Assembly: GCA_035622755.1 (NCBI GenBank) | Contig: DASPUU010000259.1 | Coordinates: 1 to 20,834 of the forward strand | Reading direction: 5' to 3' | Length of the DNA stretch: 20,834 nt | Origin: JADGRA01 sp035622755 | Lineage (GTDB): Bacteria > Myxococcota > Myxococcia > Myxococcales > Myxococcaceae | Part shown: one piece after another, positions 14,480 through 20,834 of the stretch | Numbering within the stretch: the first letter of the stretch is position 1 | How the letters are laid out: each line of letters begins with the position of its first letter | Translations under genes and position numbers: made by a program | The notes under the pieces: generated by a model | The model's database searches: none | Seen by the model: the letters and a program-made list of their open reading frames with translations, nothing else | Told to the model about the DNA's origin: nothing

Positions 14480-15652
14480 ATGAAGATCCACGAGTACCAG
14501 GGCAAGGAGCTGTTCGCGAAGTACGGCGTTCCGGTGCCCCGCGGCCTCCTGGCCACCACCCCGGAGGAGGCGGAGCGTGCGGCGCGGACGCTGGGAACGA
14601 AGGTGGTGGTGGTCAAGGCGCAGATCCATGCCGGGGGGCGGGGAAAGGGCGGCGGGGTGAAGGTGGCCCGCTCGCCCGAGGAGGCGCGGACGCTGGCCTC
14701 CCAGATCCTGGGGATGATGCTCCGGACCCACCAGACCGGGCCGGAGGGGCAGCGCGTGCGCCGGGTCTACGTGGAGGAGGGCCTGGACATCGCCCGGGAG
14801 ATCTACCTGGGGATGACGCTGGACCGGGCCACCTCCCGGCTGTCGCTGATGGCCTCGAGCGAGGGCGGGGTGGAGATCGAAGAGGTCGCCGCCCGGCACC
14901 CGGAACGCATCCACATCGAGTCCATCGATCCTGGAGCCGGCTTCTGTGACTTCCAGGGCCGCAAGCTGGCCTTCGCGCTCGGCCTGAGTGGACCGGCCAG
15001 TTCCAAGTTCGTCACCTTCTGCCGGGCGCTGGTTCGCTGCTACCTGGAGACCGACGCCAGCCTGGCGGAGGTGAACCCGCTGGTGGTGCTCAAGGACGGC
15101 GGGGTGGTGGCCCTCGACTCGAAGATGAACTTCGACGACAACGCGCTCTACCGCCATCCGGAGATCGCCGCCTTCCGCGACGTGGAGGAAGAGGATCCGC
15201 GCGAGGCCAAGGCCAAGGAGTTCGACCTGGCCTACATCTCCCTCGACGGGAACATCGGCTGCATGGTCAACGGCGCCGGTCTGGCCATGGCCACCATGGA
15301 CACCATCAAGCTGGTGGGGGGCGCGCCGGCCAACTTCCTCGACGTGGGAGGCGGCGCGAGCAAGGAGAAGGTGACCGCCGCTTTCAAGCTCATCCTCGAG
15401 GACCCTGGCGTGAAGGCGGTGCTGGTGAACATCTTCGGTGGCATCATGAAGTGCGACATCATCGCCGAGGGCGTGGTGGCGGCGGCGCGCGAGGTGCACC
15501 TGCAAGTGCCGCTCGTCGTCCGGCTCGAGGGGACCAACGTGGAGAAGGGTCGGGAGATCCTCCGGCGCTCGGGGCTGGCCATCACCCCGGCGGACAGCCT
15601 GCGTCAGGCGGCGGAGAAGGCGGTGGCCGCGGCCCGGGGGGCGGGGGCGTGA
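14480..15652 (+). CDS. sucC: Succinyl-CoA ligase (ADP/GDP-forming), beta subunit
   Basis: This subunit carries the nucleotide-binding ATP-grasp domain of the enzyme that makes succinate and NTP from succinyl-CoA. The protein has 390 residues, the normal length. MKIHEYQGKELFAKYGVPVPRG is the canonical N-terminus, VVKAQIHAGGRGKGGGVK the ATP-grasp glycine-rich part, EVNPLVVLKDGGVVALDSKMNFDDNALYRHPEI the central metal-binding block, and GCMVNGAGLAMATMDTIKLVGGAPANFLDVGGGA plus NIFGGIMKCDIIAEG the CoA-ligase domain. GAGGGG lies just before the ATG. The stop overlaps the GTG start of sucD. Whether ADP or GDP is preferred cannot be told with confidence. Confidence 0.97.
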   Translation: MKIHEYQGKELFAKYGVPVPRGLLATTPEEAERAARTLGTKVVVVKAQIHAGGRGKGGGVKVARSPEEARTLASQILGMMLRTHQTGPEGQRVRRVYVEEGLDIAREIYLGMTLDRATSRLSLMASSEGGVEIEEVAARHPERIHIESIDPGAGFCDFQGRKLAFALGLSGPASSKFVTFCRALVRCYLETDASLAEVNPLVVLKDGGVVALDSKMNFDDNALYRHPEIAAFRDVEEEDPREAKAKEFDLAYISLDGNIGCMVNGAGLAMATMDTIKLVGGAPANFLDVGGGASKEKVTAAFKLILEDPGVKAVLVNIFGGIMKCDIIAEGVVAAAREVHLQVPLVVRLEGTNVEKGREILRRSGLAITPADSLRQAAEKAVAAARGAGA

Positions 15653-16542
15653 GCATCCTCGTCGACGACCGCACCCGGGTGCTCTGCCAGGGCATCACCG
15701 GCGCGGCGGGGTCGTTCCATTGCGGGCAGATGCTCGAGTACGGCACCCGGCTGGTGGCCGGGGTGACGCCGGGGAAGGGCGGGACTCGCTTCGCCGAGCG
15801 CGTGCCCGTCTTCGACACCGTGGTGCAGGCGGTGAAGGAGACGGGCGCCAACACCAGCGTCATCTTCGTGCCCCCGCCGTTCGCCGCCGATGCCATCCTC
15901 GAGGCGGCCGACGCCGGGGTGCAGCTGGTCATCGCCATCACCGAGGGCATCCCGGTGCTGGACATGGTCCGCGCCAAGGACGCGGTCCGGGGGCGGCCCG
16001 GGGTGCGGCTGGTCGGGCCGAACTGCCCGGGGGTGATCACCCCGGCGGCGAAGTGCAAGATCGGCATCATGCCCGGGCACATCCACCGGCCGGGGCGCAT
16101 CGGAGTCGTCTCCCGCTCCGGGACGCTGACCTACGAGGCGGTGTACCAGCTCACCCAGCTCGGCCTCGGGCAGTCGACGGCGGTGGGCATCGGCGGCGAT
16201 CCGGTCAACGGAACCGACTTCGTGGACTGCCTCCGGCTGTTCAACGCCGACGCCGAGACCGATGCGGTGATCATGATCGGCGAGATCGGCGGGAGCGCCG
16301 AGGAGGCGGCGGCTGACTACATCGCCCGGGAGTTCAAGAAGCCCATCGCCGGCTTCATCGCCGGCCTCTCCGCGCCGCCGGGGAAGCGCATGGGGCACGC
16401 CGGGGCGATCATCGCCGGCGGGAAGGGCACCGCCCGGGAGAAGATCCGCGCCCTGGAGGCCGCCGGCGTGCTCATGGCACCCTCGCCCACCGAGCTGGGC
16501 ACCACCCTCAAGGCTGCGCTGGAGCGCGGCCCCCGTCGCTGA
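15649..16542 (+). CDS. sucD: Succinyl-CoA ligase, alpha subunit
   Basis: The alpha subunit binds CoA and carries the phosphorylated histidine. The GTG at 15649 overlaps the sucC stop (GTGA) and gives 297 residues, with the usual SILVDDRTRVLCQGITGAAGSFH N-terminus. CoA-binding GVTPGKGGT (38-46), ITEGIPVLDM (97-106), GPNCPGVI (123-130) and the phosphohistidine motif GKRMGHAGAIIAGGKG with His250 are intact. Ser157-Gly in SRSGTLTYE is the nucleotide-end loop. It forms the heterodimer or heterotetramer with SucC. The gap to ndk is 15 bp. Confidence 0.97.
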   Translation: MSILVDDRTRVLCQGITGAAGSFHCGQMLEYGTRLVAGVTPGKGGTRFAERVPVFDTVVQAVKETGANTSVIFVPPPFAADAILEAADAGVQLVIAITEGIPVLDMVRAKDAVRGRPGVRLVGPNCPGVITPAAKCKIGIMPGHIHRPGRIGVVSRSGTLTYEAVYQLTQLGLGQSTAVGIGGDPVNGTDFVDCLRLFNADAETDAVIMIGEIGGSAEEAAADYIAREFKKPIAGFIAGLSAPPGKRMGHAGAIIAGGKGTAREKIRALEAAGVLMAPSPTELGTTLKAALERGPRR

Positions 16543-16557
16543 GGAGGCGACCGGAAC

Positions 16558-16995
16558 ATGGCCATCGAGAGAACCCTGTCCATCATCAAGCCGGACGGCC
16601 TGGAGAAGGGGGTGGTGGGCAAGGTCGTCGCCCGCTTCGAGGAGCGCGGGCTGAAGCCGGTGGCCATGCGCCTCACCCACCTCTCGCAGCGCGAGGCGGA
16701 GGGCTTCTACGCCGTGCACCGCGCGCGTCCCTTCTTCCGCGACCTGGTCACCTTCATGACCTCCGGGCCGGTGGTGCTCATGGTGCTCGAGGGGGAGGAC
16801 GCCATCCAGCGCAACCGGGAGATCATGGGAGCCACCAACCCGGCGCAGGCGGCTGCGGGGACCATCCGCAAGGACTTCGCCACCGACGTGGAGAAGAACA
16901 CCGTGCACGGCTCGGACAGCGCGGAGACGGCGAAGACGGAAATTGCCTACTTCTTCCGAGAGACCGAGCTCCATCCCTACGCCCACCGGCGTTGA
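16558..16995 (+). CDS. ndk: Nucleoside diphosphate kinase
   Basis: Ndk equilibrates (d)NDP and NTP pools through a phosphohistidine. The protein has 145 residues; GGAGG lies 10 bases before the ATG. Lys11 in SIIKPDG, Tyr51, the nucleotide loop GATNPAQAAAGTIRKDFA (91-108) and the active-site NTVHGSDS with His117 are intact. The C-terminal ELHPYAHRR is slightly longer than many. Placement after sucCD is biologically reasonable because succinyl-CoA ligase and Ndk exchange GTP/ATP phosphate. The 3' end overlaps the next gene if that gene starts at its TTG. Confidence 0.96.
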   Translation: MAIERTLSIIKPDGLEKGVVGKVVARFEERGLKPVAMRLTHLSQREAEGFYAVHRARPFFRDLVTFMTSGPVVLMVLEGEDAIQRNREIMGATNPAQAAAGTIRKDFATDVEKNTVHGSDSAETAKTEIAYFFRETELHPYAHRR

Positions 16996-17839
16996 CTCGG
17001 AAGCTCGGCCGGCCCCGCCGACCGAGCACTACGCCCCGCGGTTCGTCCTCGGGCTCCGGCGCGGGTTCTGGCCGTTCGCTCGGCTCTGGTTTCGACCGCG
17101 CCTCTCGGGATGGCAGCACGTTCCCGAGGGTCCTTTCCTCTGCGTGGCCAACCACAGCGGCTACGGCGTGGGGGAGGTCCTCACCCTGCTCTGCCTCTGG
17201 GTGGGACGCTTCGGGACCGAGCGTCCGGCGGTCGGCCTGGCCCACGACCTCGGACTGTGGTGGCCGTTCCGCATCGTGGTCCTTCCCATCGGGGGCGTTC
17301 GGGCCAGCGTCGCCGCTGGCCGGGAGGCGCTCGCGCGGGGTTTCCCGGTGCTCGTCTTTCCGGGAGGCGACATCGACGCGCTCCGGCCTTTCGCCGAGCG
17401 CGATCGCGTGACGTGGGGCGGGCGGCACGGCTTTCTCCGCGTGGCCCGCGACGCCCAGGTGCCCCTGGTCCCGCTGGTCATCGCCGGGAGCCACGCCCAG
17501 TACACCCTGCTCCCCGGGGGCCCGATCATCGCCCGTGTCCTCGGGCTCCGGCGCGTCCGGCTCGCGACCTGGCCTCTGCCGTTCGGCGGGGCGGTCCTGC
17601 TGGCGGCCGCCGTCGCCTGGGTCGCCGGCCTCCTTCCCGGCGGCATCGCCGCCCTGGCGCTGGTGCTCGCCTTCCTCCCCAACCCGAGCCGCATCGAGTA
17701 CCGGTTTCTTCCGGCCGAGGCACCGCCGCCGAAGGGCGAGGAGGGGGCGGAGCTTGCGTCCCGTGCCGAGACGCTCCGGCAGCGGATGGAGGCGGTGCTC
17801 GGCGAGATGGAGCGGTCCCGGCGTACACCGTGGGGGTAG
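16943..17839 (+). CDS. Probable membrane-associated acyltransferase (PlsC/LPLAT-like)
   Basis: The 298-residue frame resembles bacterial glycerolipid acyltransferases of the LPLAT superfamily. VANHSGYGVGEV (68-79) gives His71 of motif I and VFPGGDIDALRPF (138-150) followed by RVTWGGRHGF matches the actinobacterial and myxobacterial type of motif III. The usual HX4D acid is not at its place: the residue is Val76, with Glu78 two positions on. VPLVPLVIAGSHAQ follows as motif IV. A hydrophobic segment at about 214-245 (GGAVLLAAAVAWVAGLLPGGIAALALVLAF) is probably membrane-embedded. A Glu-rich tail ends the protein. Start: the only in-frame candidate upstream of the core is TTG 16943, overlapping ndk by 53 bp, so the N-terminus is uncertain. 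Substrate unknown. Confidence 0.75.
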   Translation: MPTSSERPSSIPTPTGVDSEARPAPPTEHYAPRFVLGLRRGFWPFARLWFRPRLSGWQHVPEGPFLCVANHSGYGVGEVLTLLCLWVGRFGTERPAVGLAHDLGLWWPFRIVVLPIGGVRASVAAGREALARGFPVLVFPGGDIDALRPFAERDRVTWGGRHGFLRVARDAQVPLVPLVIAGSHAQYTLLPGGPIIARVLGLRRVRLATWPLPFGGAVLLAAAVAWVAGLLPGGIAALALVLAFLPNPSRIEYRFLPAEAPPPKGEEGAELASRAETLRQRMEAVLGEMERSRRTPWG

Positions 17840-17970
17840 GCCGGATCCTCGTGCACCTGTCGCGCCCGGAGCGACGGGAGCTGGCGCGACGCCTCGAGTC
17901 CTGCGGCCGCGGCCTGCACAGCCCGCTCACCCGGGGCGGAGCCCGAGTGAGCCGCCGGCGGGTGGTGGCT

Positions 17971-17999
17971 TTGACTCGGCGCCGCGCCTCATGCGAAAC
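17971..17999 (+). promoter_or_regulatory. Possible rlmN promoter (TTGACT and weak -10)
   Basis: TTGACT at 17971-17976 is identical to the -35 of the rpsP promoter, with a poor -10 candidate CGAAAC at 17994-17999 (17-bp spacing). The start of transcription would be only a few bases before the ATG at 18011, making the message nearly leaderless, which fits the lack of a ribosome-binding site. The rest of the 171-bp gap 17840-18010 contains nothing I can identify confidently. Confidence 0.3.
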
Positions 18000-18010
18000 G
18001 CCCGCCGACG

Positions 18011-19099
18011 ATGCCCGAGCCCTCGCCTGACCAGCTGATCGACCTGCTCGGCCTCACCCTCGACCAGGTCACCGCCTTCCTCGTCGAGGAGCTGGGTGAG
18101 CGCCCGTTCCGGGCCCGCCAGCTCTACCGGTGGCTGCACCAGCGCGGCGAGACCGACCTCGACCGGATGACCGACCTCTCCAAGGCCCTCCGCGACAGGC
18201 TGCGCGCTCGCGTCGACCTCCAGCCGCTGGCCATCGACCTCCAGCAGCGGAGCATCGACGGGACGGTGAAGTACCGCTTCCGGACCCGCGACGGCCGCCT
18301 GCTCGAGTCCGTGTACATGCCCGCGCCGGATCGGAAGACCCTCTGCGTCTCCACCCAGGTGGGCTGTGCCATGGGCTGCACCTTCTGCATGACTGGCACC
18401 CTTGGCCTGCAGCGCAACCTGTCCGCCGGGGAGATCGTCGCCCAGGTCCACGCCGTCAACCGCGCCGTGGCCCGGGACGAGGACCTGGCCGTGCATCGCC
18501 CGCTCACCAACCTCGTCTTCATGGGCATGGGCGAGCCGCTCCACAACTTCGACAACCTCAAGACCGCCCTGGCCATCCTCCAGTCCGAGGACGGTCCGGA
18601 CTTCTCCCACCGGCACATCACCGTCTCCACGGTGGGTCTGGTGCCGATGATCGACCGGCTCGGGGCCGAGACCGACGTCAAGCTGGCCATCTCCCTCAAC
18701 GCCAGCCACGACGCCCAGCGCTCCGAGCTGATGCCGGTCAACCGGAAGTGGAACATCGCCTCGCTGATGGAGGCGGCGCGCCGCTTCCCCCTCCGCCAGG
18801 GACGGCGCATCACCTTCGAGTACGTGCTCCTGCGCGGGGTGAACGACGCGGACGAGGACGCGCGCCGGCTGGTGGAGCTGCTCCGCGGGATCCCGGCGAA
18901 GGTGAATCTCATCCCCTACAACGAGAACCCCGGGCTCGGATTCGGCACGACGGGAGAGGAGCGCGCCGAGGCCTTCCGCGCCCTCCTCGCCCAGGGACAT
19001 GTGGCCGCGTTCATCCGGGCCAACCGGGGCCGGGACATCGCCGCGGCCTGCGGGCAGCTGGCGAATCTCGCCGCCGGCGAGGTGAGGCAAGCCCTCTGA
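18011..19099 (+). CDS. rlmN: Dual-specificity 23S rRNA (adenine-2503-C2)/tRNA (adenine-37-C2) methyltransferase
   Basis: This radical-SAM enzyme methylates C2 of A2503 in 23S rRNA and A37 in tRNAs. The protein has 362 residues. The radical-SAM cluster is Cys119-x3-Cys123-x2-Cys126 in QVGCAMGCTFCMTGTLGLQRNL, preceded by the conserved Cys112. GEIVAQV, NLVFMGMGEPLHNFDNL, HITVSTVGLVP, KLAISLNASHD, ITFEYVLLRGVND and NLIPYNENPG follow in the normal order. The methyl-accepting Cys347 in RGRDIAAACGQL distinguishes RlmN/Cfr from other radical-SAM proteins. It lacks a visible ribosome-binding site. The 72-bp gap to rpsP contains a promoter, so rlmN is probably a separate unit. Confidence 0.97.
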   Translation: MPEPSPDQLIDLLGLTLDQVTAFLVEELGERPFRARQLYRWLHQRGETDLDRMTDLSKALRDRLRARVDLQPLAIDLQQRSIDGTVKYRFRTRDGRLLESVYMPAPDRKTLCVSTQVGCAMGCTFCMTGTLGLQRNLSAGEIVAQVHAVNRAVARDEDLAVHRPLTNLVFMGMGEPLHNFDNLKTALAILQSEDGPDFSHRHITVSTVGLVPMIDRLGAETDVKLAISLNASHDAQRSELMPVNRKWNIASLMEAARRFPLRQGRRITFEYVLLRGVNDADEDARRLVELLRGIPAKVNLIPYNENPGLGFGTTGEERAEAFRALLAQGHVAAFIRANRGRDIAAACGQLANLAAGEVRQAL

Positions 19100-19113
19100 A
19101 TCACTGAGGCTTC

Positions 19114-19142
19114 TTGACTTCGACGGAGGAGGGCGCTACACC
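19114..19142 (+). promoter_or_regulatory. Promoter of the rpsP-khpA-rimM-trmD operon
   Basis: TTGACT (19114-19119) and TACACC (19137-19142) are 17 bp apart, a good sigma70-type pair for a GC-rich genome. Transcription would start near 19149, giving a leader of about 22 nt. A strong GGAGGAG ribosome-binding site at 19156-19162 follows. Confidence 0.7.
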
Positions 19143-19170
19143 CCGCCGCCTTTCGGAGGAGTGACGTCCC

Positions 19171-19431
19171 ATGGCCGTCGTGCTTCGCCTGGCTCGCGCC
19201 GGCGCAAAGAAGATGCCGTACTACCACGTGGTTGCCACCGATTCGCGCAACCCGCGGGACGGCAAGTTCATCGAGGCCATCGGCGCGTACGATCCGAATC
19301 TCGACCCACCCAAGGTGGAATTCAACCAGGAGCGCCTCGAGCACTGGCTGAAGGTCGGCGCCCAGCCGTCGGAGACGGTGGCCGGGCTGATCAAGCGGGC
19401 CGGCCGTCCCGCCCCCACCACCAAGGCCTAG
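19171..19431 (+). CDS. rpsP: 30S ribosomal protein bS16
   Basis: bS16 binds 16S rRNA and assists small-subunit assembly. The protein has 86 residues, the normal size. MAVVLRLARAGAKKMPYYHVVATDSRNPRDGKFIEAIGAYDP is highly typical. WLKVGAQPSETVAGLIKRAG closes the family domain. The ATG follows the strong GGAGGAG at a suitable distance. Third-position usage is less extreme than neighbours (more A/T, e.g. AAG AAG ATG, AAT, GAT), as expected for a highly expressed gene. The gap to khpA is 10 bp. Operon order S16, KhpA, RimM, TrmD is the classic one. Confidence 0.98.
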   Translation: MAVVLRLARAGAKKMPYYHVVATDSRNPRDGKFIEAIGAYDPNLDPPKVEFNQERLEHWLKVGAQPSETVAGLIKRAGRPAPTTKA

Positions 19432-19441
19432 GCAGCGCGCG

Positions 19442-19783
19442 GTGGAGGAGCTCGTCACCTACCTCGCCCGGGCCCTGGTCGACCGCCCCGAGCAGGTGGA
19501 GCTGCGACGTCAGTCGGTCGACGGCGGAACGGTGCTCGAGCTGAAGGTGGCCCCGGAGGACGTGGGCAAGGTCATCGGGCGCGACGGCCGGACGATCAAC
19601 GCCATGCGGGCCTTGCTCGCGGTGGCGGCGCAGCGCCGGGGCGCCAAGGTCCGCCTCGAGGTGCTCGACGACCGGCGTAACGCCGCGGCCGCCGCCGCCA
19701 CCGAGCGCCCGGGTGGCCCAGAGAGCGCTCCCGGAGACGGCGGCGCGGCACCGGGCGACGGCAAACCCACCGGCGGCCCGTGA
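19442..19783 (+). CDS. khpA: KH-domain RNA-binding protein KhpA (YlqC) with extended tail
   Basis: KhpA is a small RNA-binding protein found between rpsP and rimM in many bacteria. The core (about 1-77) ends in KH strand VRLEVLDD, with the RNA-binding loop GKVIGRDGRTINAMRALL (42-59), including the GRDG of the KH GxxG motif. The start is GTG 19442 (VEELVTYLARALVD). The 113-residue length exceeds the usual 75-80 because of a tail from about residue 78 that is Ala/Gly/Pro-rich (RRNAAAAAATERPGGPESAPGDGGA), probably disordered. The stop overlaps the GTG of rimM (GTGA). Confidence 0.93.
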   Translation: MEELVTYLARALVDRPEQVELRRQSVDGGTVLELKVAPEDVGKVIGRDGRTINAMRALLAVAAQRRGAKVRLEVLDDRRNAAAAAATERPGGPESAPGDGGAAPGDGKPTGGP

Positions 19784-20298
19784 GCCGGTCCCCGACGCTG
19801 GCCGTCGGCTACGTCGCGCGGCCGCACGGAACGTCGGGGGAGGTCGCCGTCCGGACCTTCGACCCCGCCTCTCGCGCCCTGGAGGCGGTGGAACGTGTGC
19901 TCCTTCGCCACCGCGACGGTGCCGAGCGGGAGCTCCCGATCGCCTCGGCACGCCCTGCCGCGAGGGATGTGCTCCTCGCCCTGCGCTCCATCGAGGACCG
20001 GGATGCCGCCGCCGCGCTCCAGGGGGCGACGGTGCTCGTGTTCCGGGCGGATCTTCCGCCTCCTGCCGAGGGCGAGTACTTCCAGGGGGACCTGGTCGGG
20101 CTCCGCGCCGTCTCCCCGGCGGGGGAGCTCCTCGGCCAGGTCGAGGAGGTGTGGAACACGGGCCCGGTGCCGAACCTGGTCATTCGCGGCGCCGGCGGCG
20201 AGCTGCTGGTTCCCTTCGCCGACGACTTCGTCGGCGCCGTGGACCTGGACGCGGGGCTGGTCGTGGTCCGGCCCCCGGACGTGGTGGAGTCGCCCTAG
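19780..20298 (+). CDS. rimM: Ribosome maturation factor RimM
   Basis: RimM helps 16S rRNA processing and assembly of the 30S head, interacting with ribosomal protein uS19. The GTG at 19780 overlaps the khpA stop and gives 172 residues, the normal size. The N-terminal RimM domain has VGYVARPHGTSGEVAVRTFD; the C-terminal PRC-barrel begins near GEYFQGDLVGLRAVSPAGELLGQVEEVWNTGPVPNLVIRG and ends with LLVPFADDFVGAVDLDAGLVVVRPPD. It is separated from trmD by only 12 bp. Confidence 0.95.
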   Translation: MSRSPTLAVGYVARPHGTSGEVAVRTFDPASRALEAVERVLLRHRDGAERELPIASARPAARDVLLALRSIEDRDAAAALQGATVLVFRADLPPPAEGEYFQGDLVGLRAVSPAGELLGQVEEVWNTGPVPNLVIRGAGGELLVPFADDFVGAVDLDAGLVVVRPPDVVESP

Positions 20299-20310
20299 GG
20301 AGCCCCGGTC

Positions 20311-20834
20311 ATGGCGCGCTGGACGGTCGAGATCCTCACCCTGTTTCCGGAGATGGTGACCGGGTACGTCTCGGCCAGCATCCTGGGCAAGGCGCGGGAG
20401 CGCGGTCTCCTCGAGGTGACGGCCCGCGACATCCGCGCCCACGCTCCGGGCAAGCACCGGGTCACCGACGATGCGCCCTACGGGGGCGGCGCGGGCATGG
20501 TGCTCAAGGCAGAGCCCCTGGTGGCGGCCATCGAGGCGGCGCGCACCATGTTGCCCGGAGCCCGCGTCCTGCTCACCTCGCCCCGGGGGGACCGGTTCGA
20601 CCAGCCCATGGCGCGCGCGCTGGCCCGGGGGCCCACCGACCTGGTCCTCGTCGCGGGCCGCTACGAGGGCGTCGACGAGCGCGTGCGCCGCTTCGTCGAC
20701 GCCGAGGTGTCCATCGGCGACTTCGTCCTCACCGGCGGGGAGCTGGCGGCGCTGTGCATCGTGGACTCGGTGGCCCGCTTGCTCCCCGGCGTCCTGGGCA
20801 ATGCAGGTTCGGTGGGGTCGGAGAGCTTCGAGGG
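20311..20834 (+). CDS. trmD: tRNA (guanine-37-N1)-methyltransferase, 3' end outside window
   Basis: TrmD makes m1G37 in tRNAs reading CNN codons, preventing frameshifts. The ATG at 20311 starts MARWTVEILTLFPEMV, and 174 residues are in the window with the C-terminal domain missing. The trefoil-knot SAM site is visible: LLTSPRGDRFDQPMARALA, LVLVAGRYEGVDERV and DAEVSIGDFVLTGGELAALCIVDSVARLLPGVLGN. The DDAPYGGGAGMVLKAEP block earlier is also canonical. rplS normally follows in this operon and should lie just outside. Confidence 0.96.
   Translation, partial: MARWTVEILTLFPEMVTGYVSASILGKARERGLLEVTARDIRAHAPGKHRVTDDAPYGGGAGMVLKAEPLVAAIEAARTMLPGARVLLTSPRGDRFDQPMARALARGPTDLVLVAGRYEGVDERVRRFVDAEVSIGDFVLTGGELAALCIVDSVARLLPGVLGNAGSVGSESFE

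Overview
The window is very GC-rich (by eye about 70%), with GC-biased third codon positions, many GTG starts and ATGA or GTGA stop/start overlaps. The proteins look like those of a respiring, menaquinone-using proteobacterium-like lineage; Myxococcota (former Deltaproteobacteria) is my best guess. It is an inference from composition and gene order, since no rRNA gene is present. Nothing looks recently transferred: I see no IS, phage, tRNA or CRISPR. All but about 6% of the window is coding.

Region 1 (1-10226): chorismate to menaquinone. A DAHP synthase gene (aroF, cut by the left edge) reads leftward and is divergent from a seven-gene menaquinone operon reading rightward: menF-menD-menH-menB-menA-menC-menE. 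Every junction overlaps by 4 to 13 bp. After a 77-bp gap come a long-chain polyprenyl diphosphate synthase, which would make the isoprenoid side chain attached by MenA, and a GbsR/MarR-type regulator. Together these encode the first step of the chorismate pathway, chorismate to DHNA, side-chain synthesis and prenylation. The DHNA-CoA thioesterase and the final C-methyltransferase (MenG/UbiE) are not here. A previously unlabelled pair of 29-bp elements with three half-sites at identical spacing (GTTCA-N3-GGTTCA-N8-TGAAC) lies at the aroF/menF divergent start (402-430) and just before the polyprenyl synthase (8608-8636, inverted). This is the most interesting signal in the window and suggests one regulator, perhaps the adjacent GbsR-like protein, controlling all three transcription units.

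Region 2 (10190-17839): TCA cycle. Citrate synthase (gltA) and a small zinc-ribbon protein with a very acidic tail read leftward. Isocitrate dehydrogenase (icd), malate dehydrogenase (mdh), succinyl-CoA ligase (sucC, sucD), nucleoside diphosphate kinase (ndk) and a membrane acyltransferase read rightward. The 170-bp gltA/icd divergent region contains two strong palindromes, one on the likely icd -35 element. SucCD makes NTP and Ndk interconverts NTPs, so the ndk linkage is functionally sensible.

Region 3 (17971-20834): translation. rlmN (23S rRNA and tRNA m2A methylation) is followed by the classic ribosome-maturation operon rpsP-khpA-rimM-trmD, with trmD cut by the right edge. A convincing sigma70-type promoter (TTGACT-N17-TACACC) precedes rpsP.
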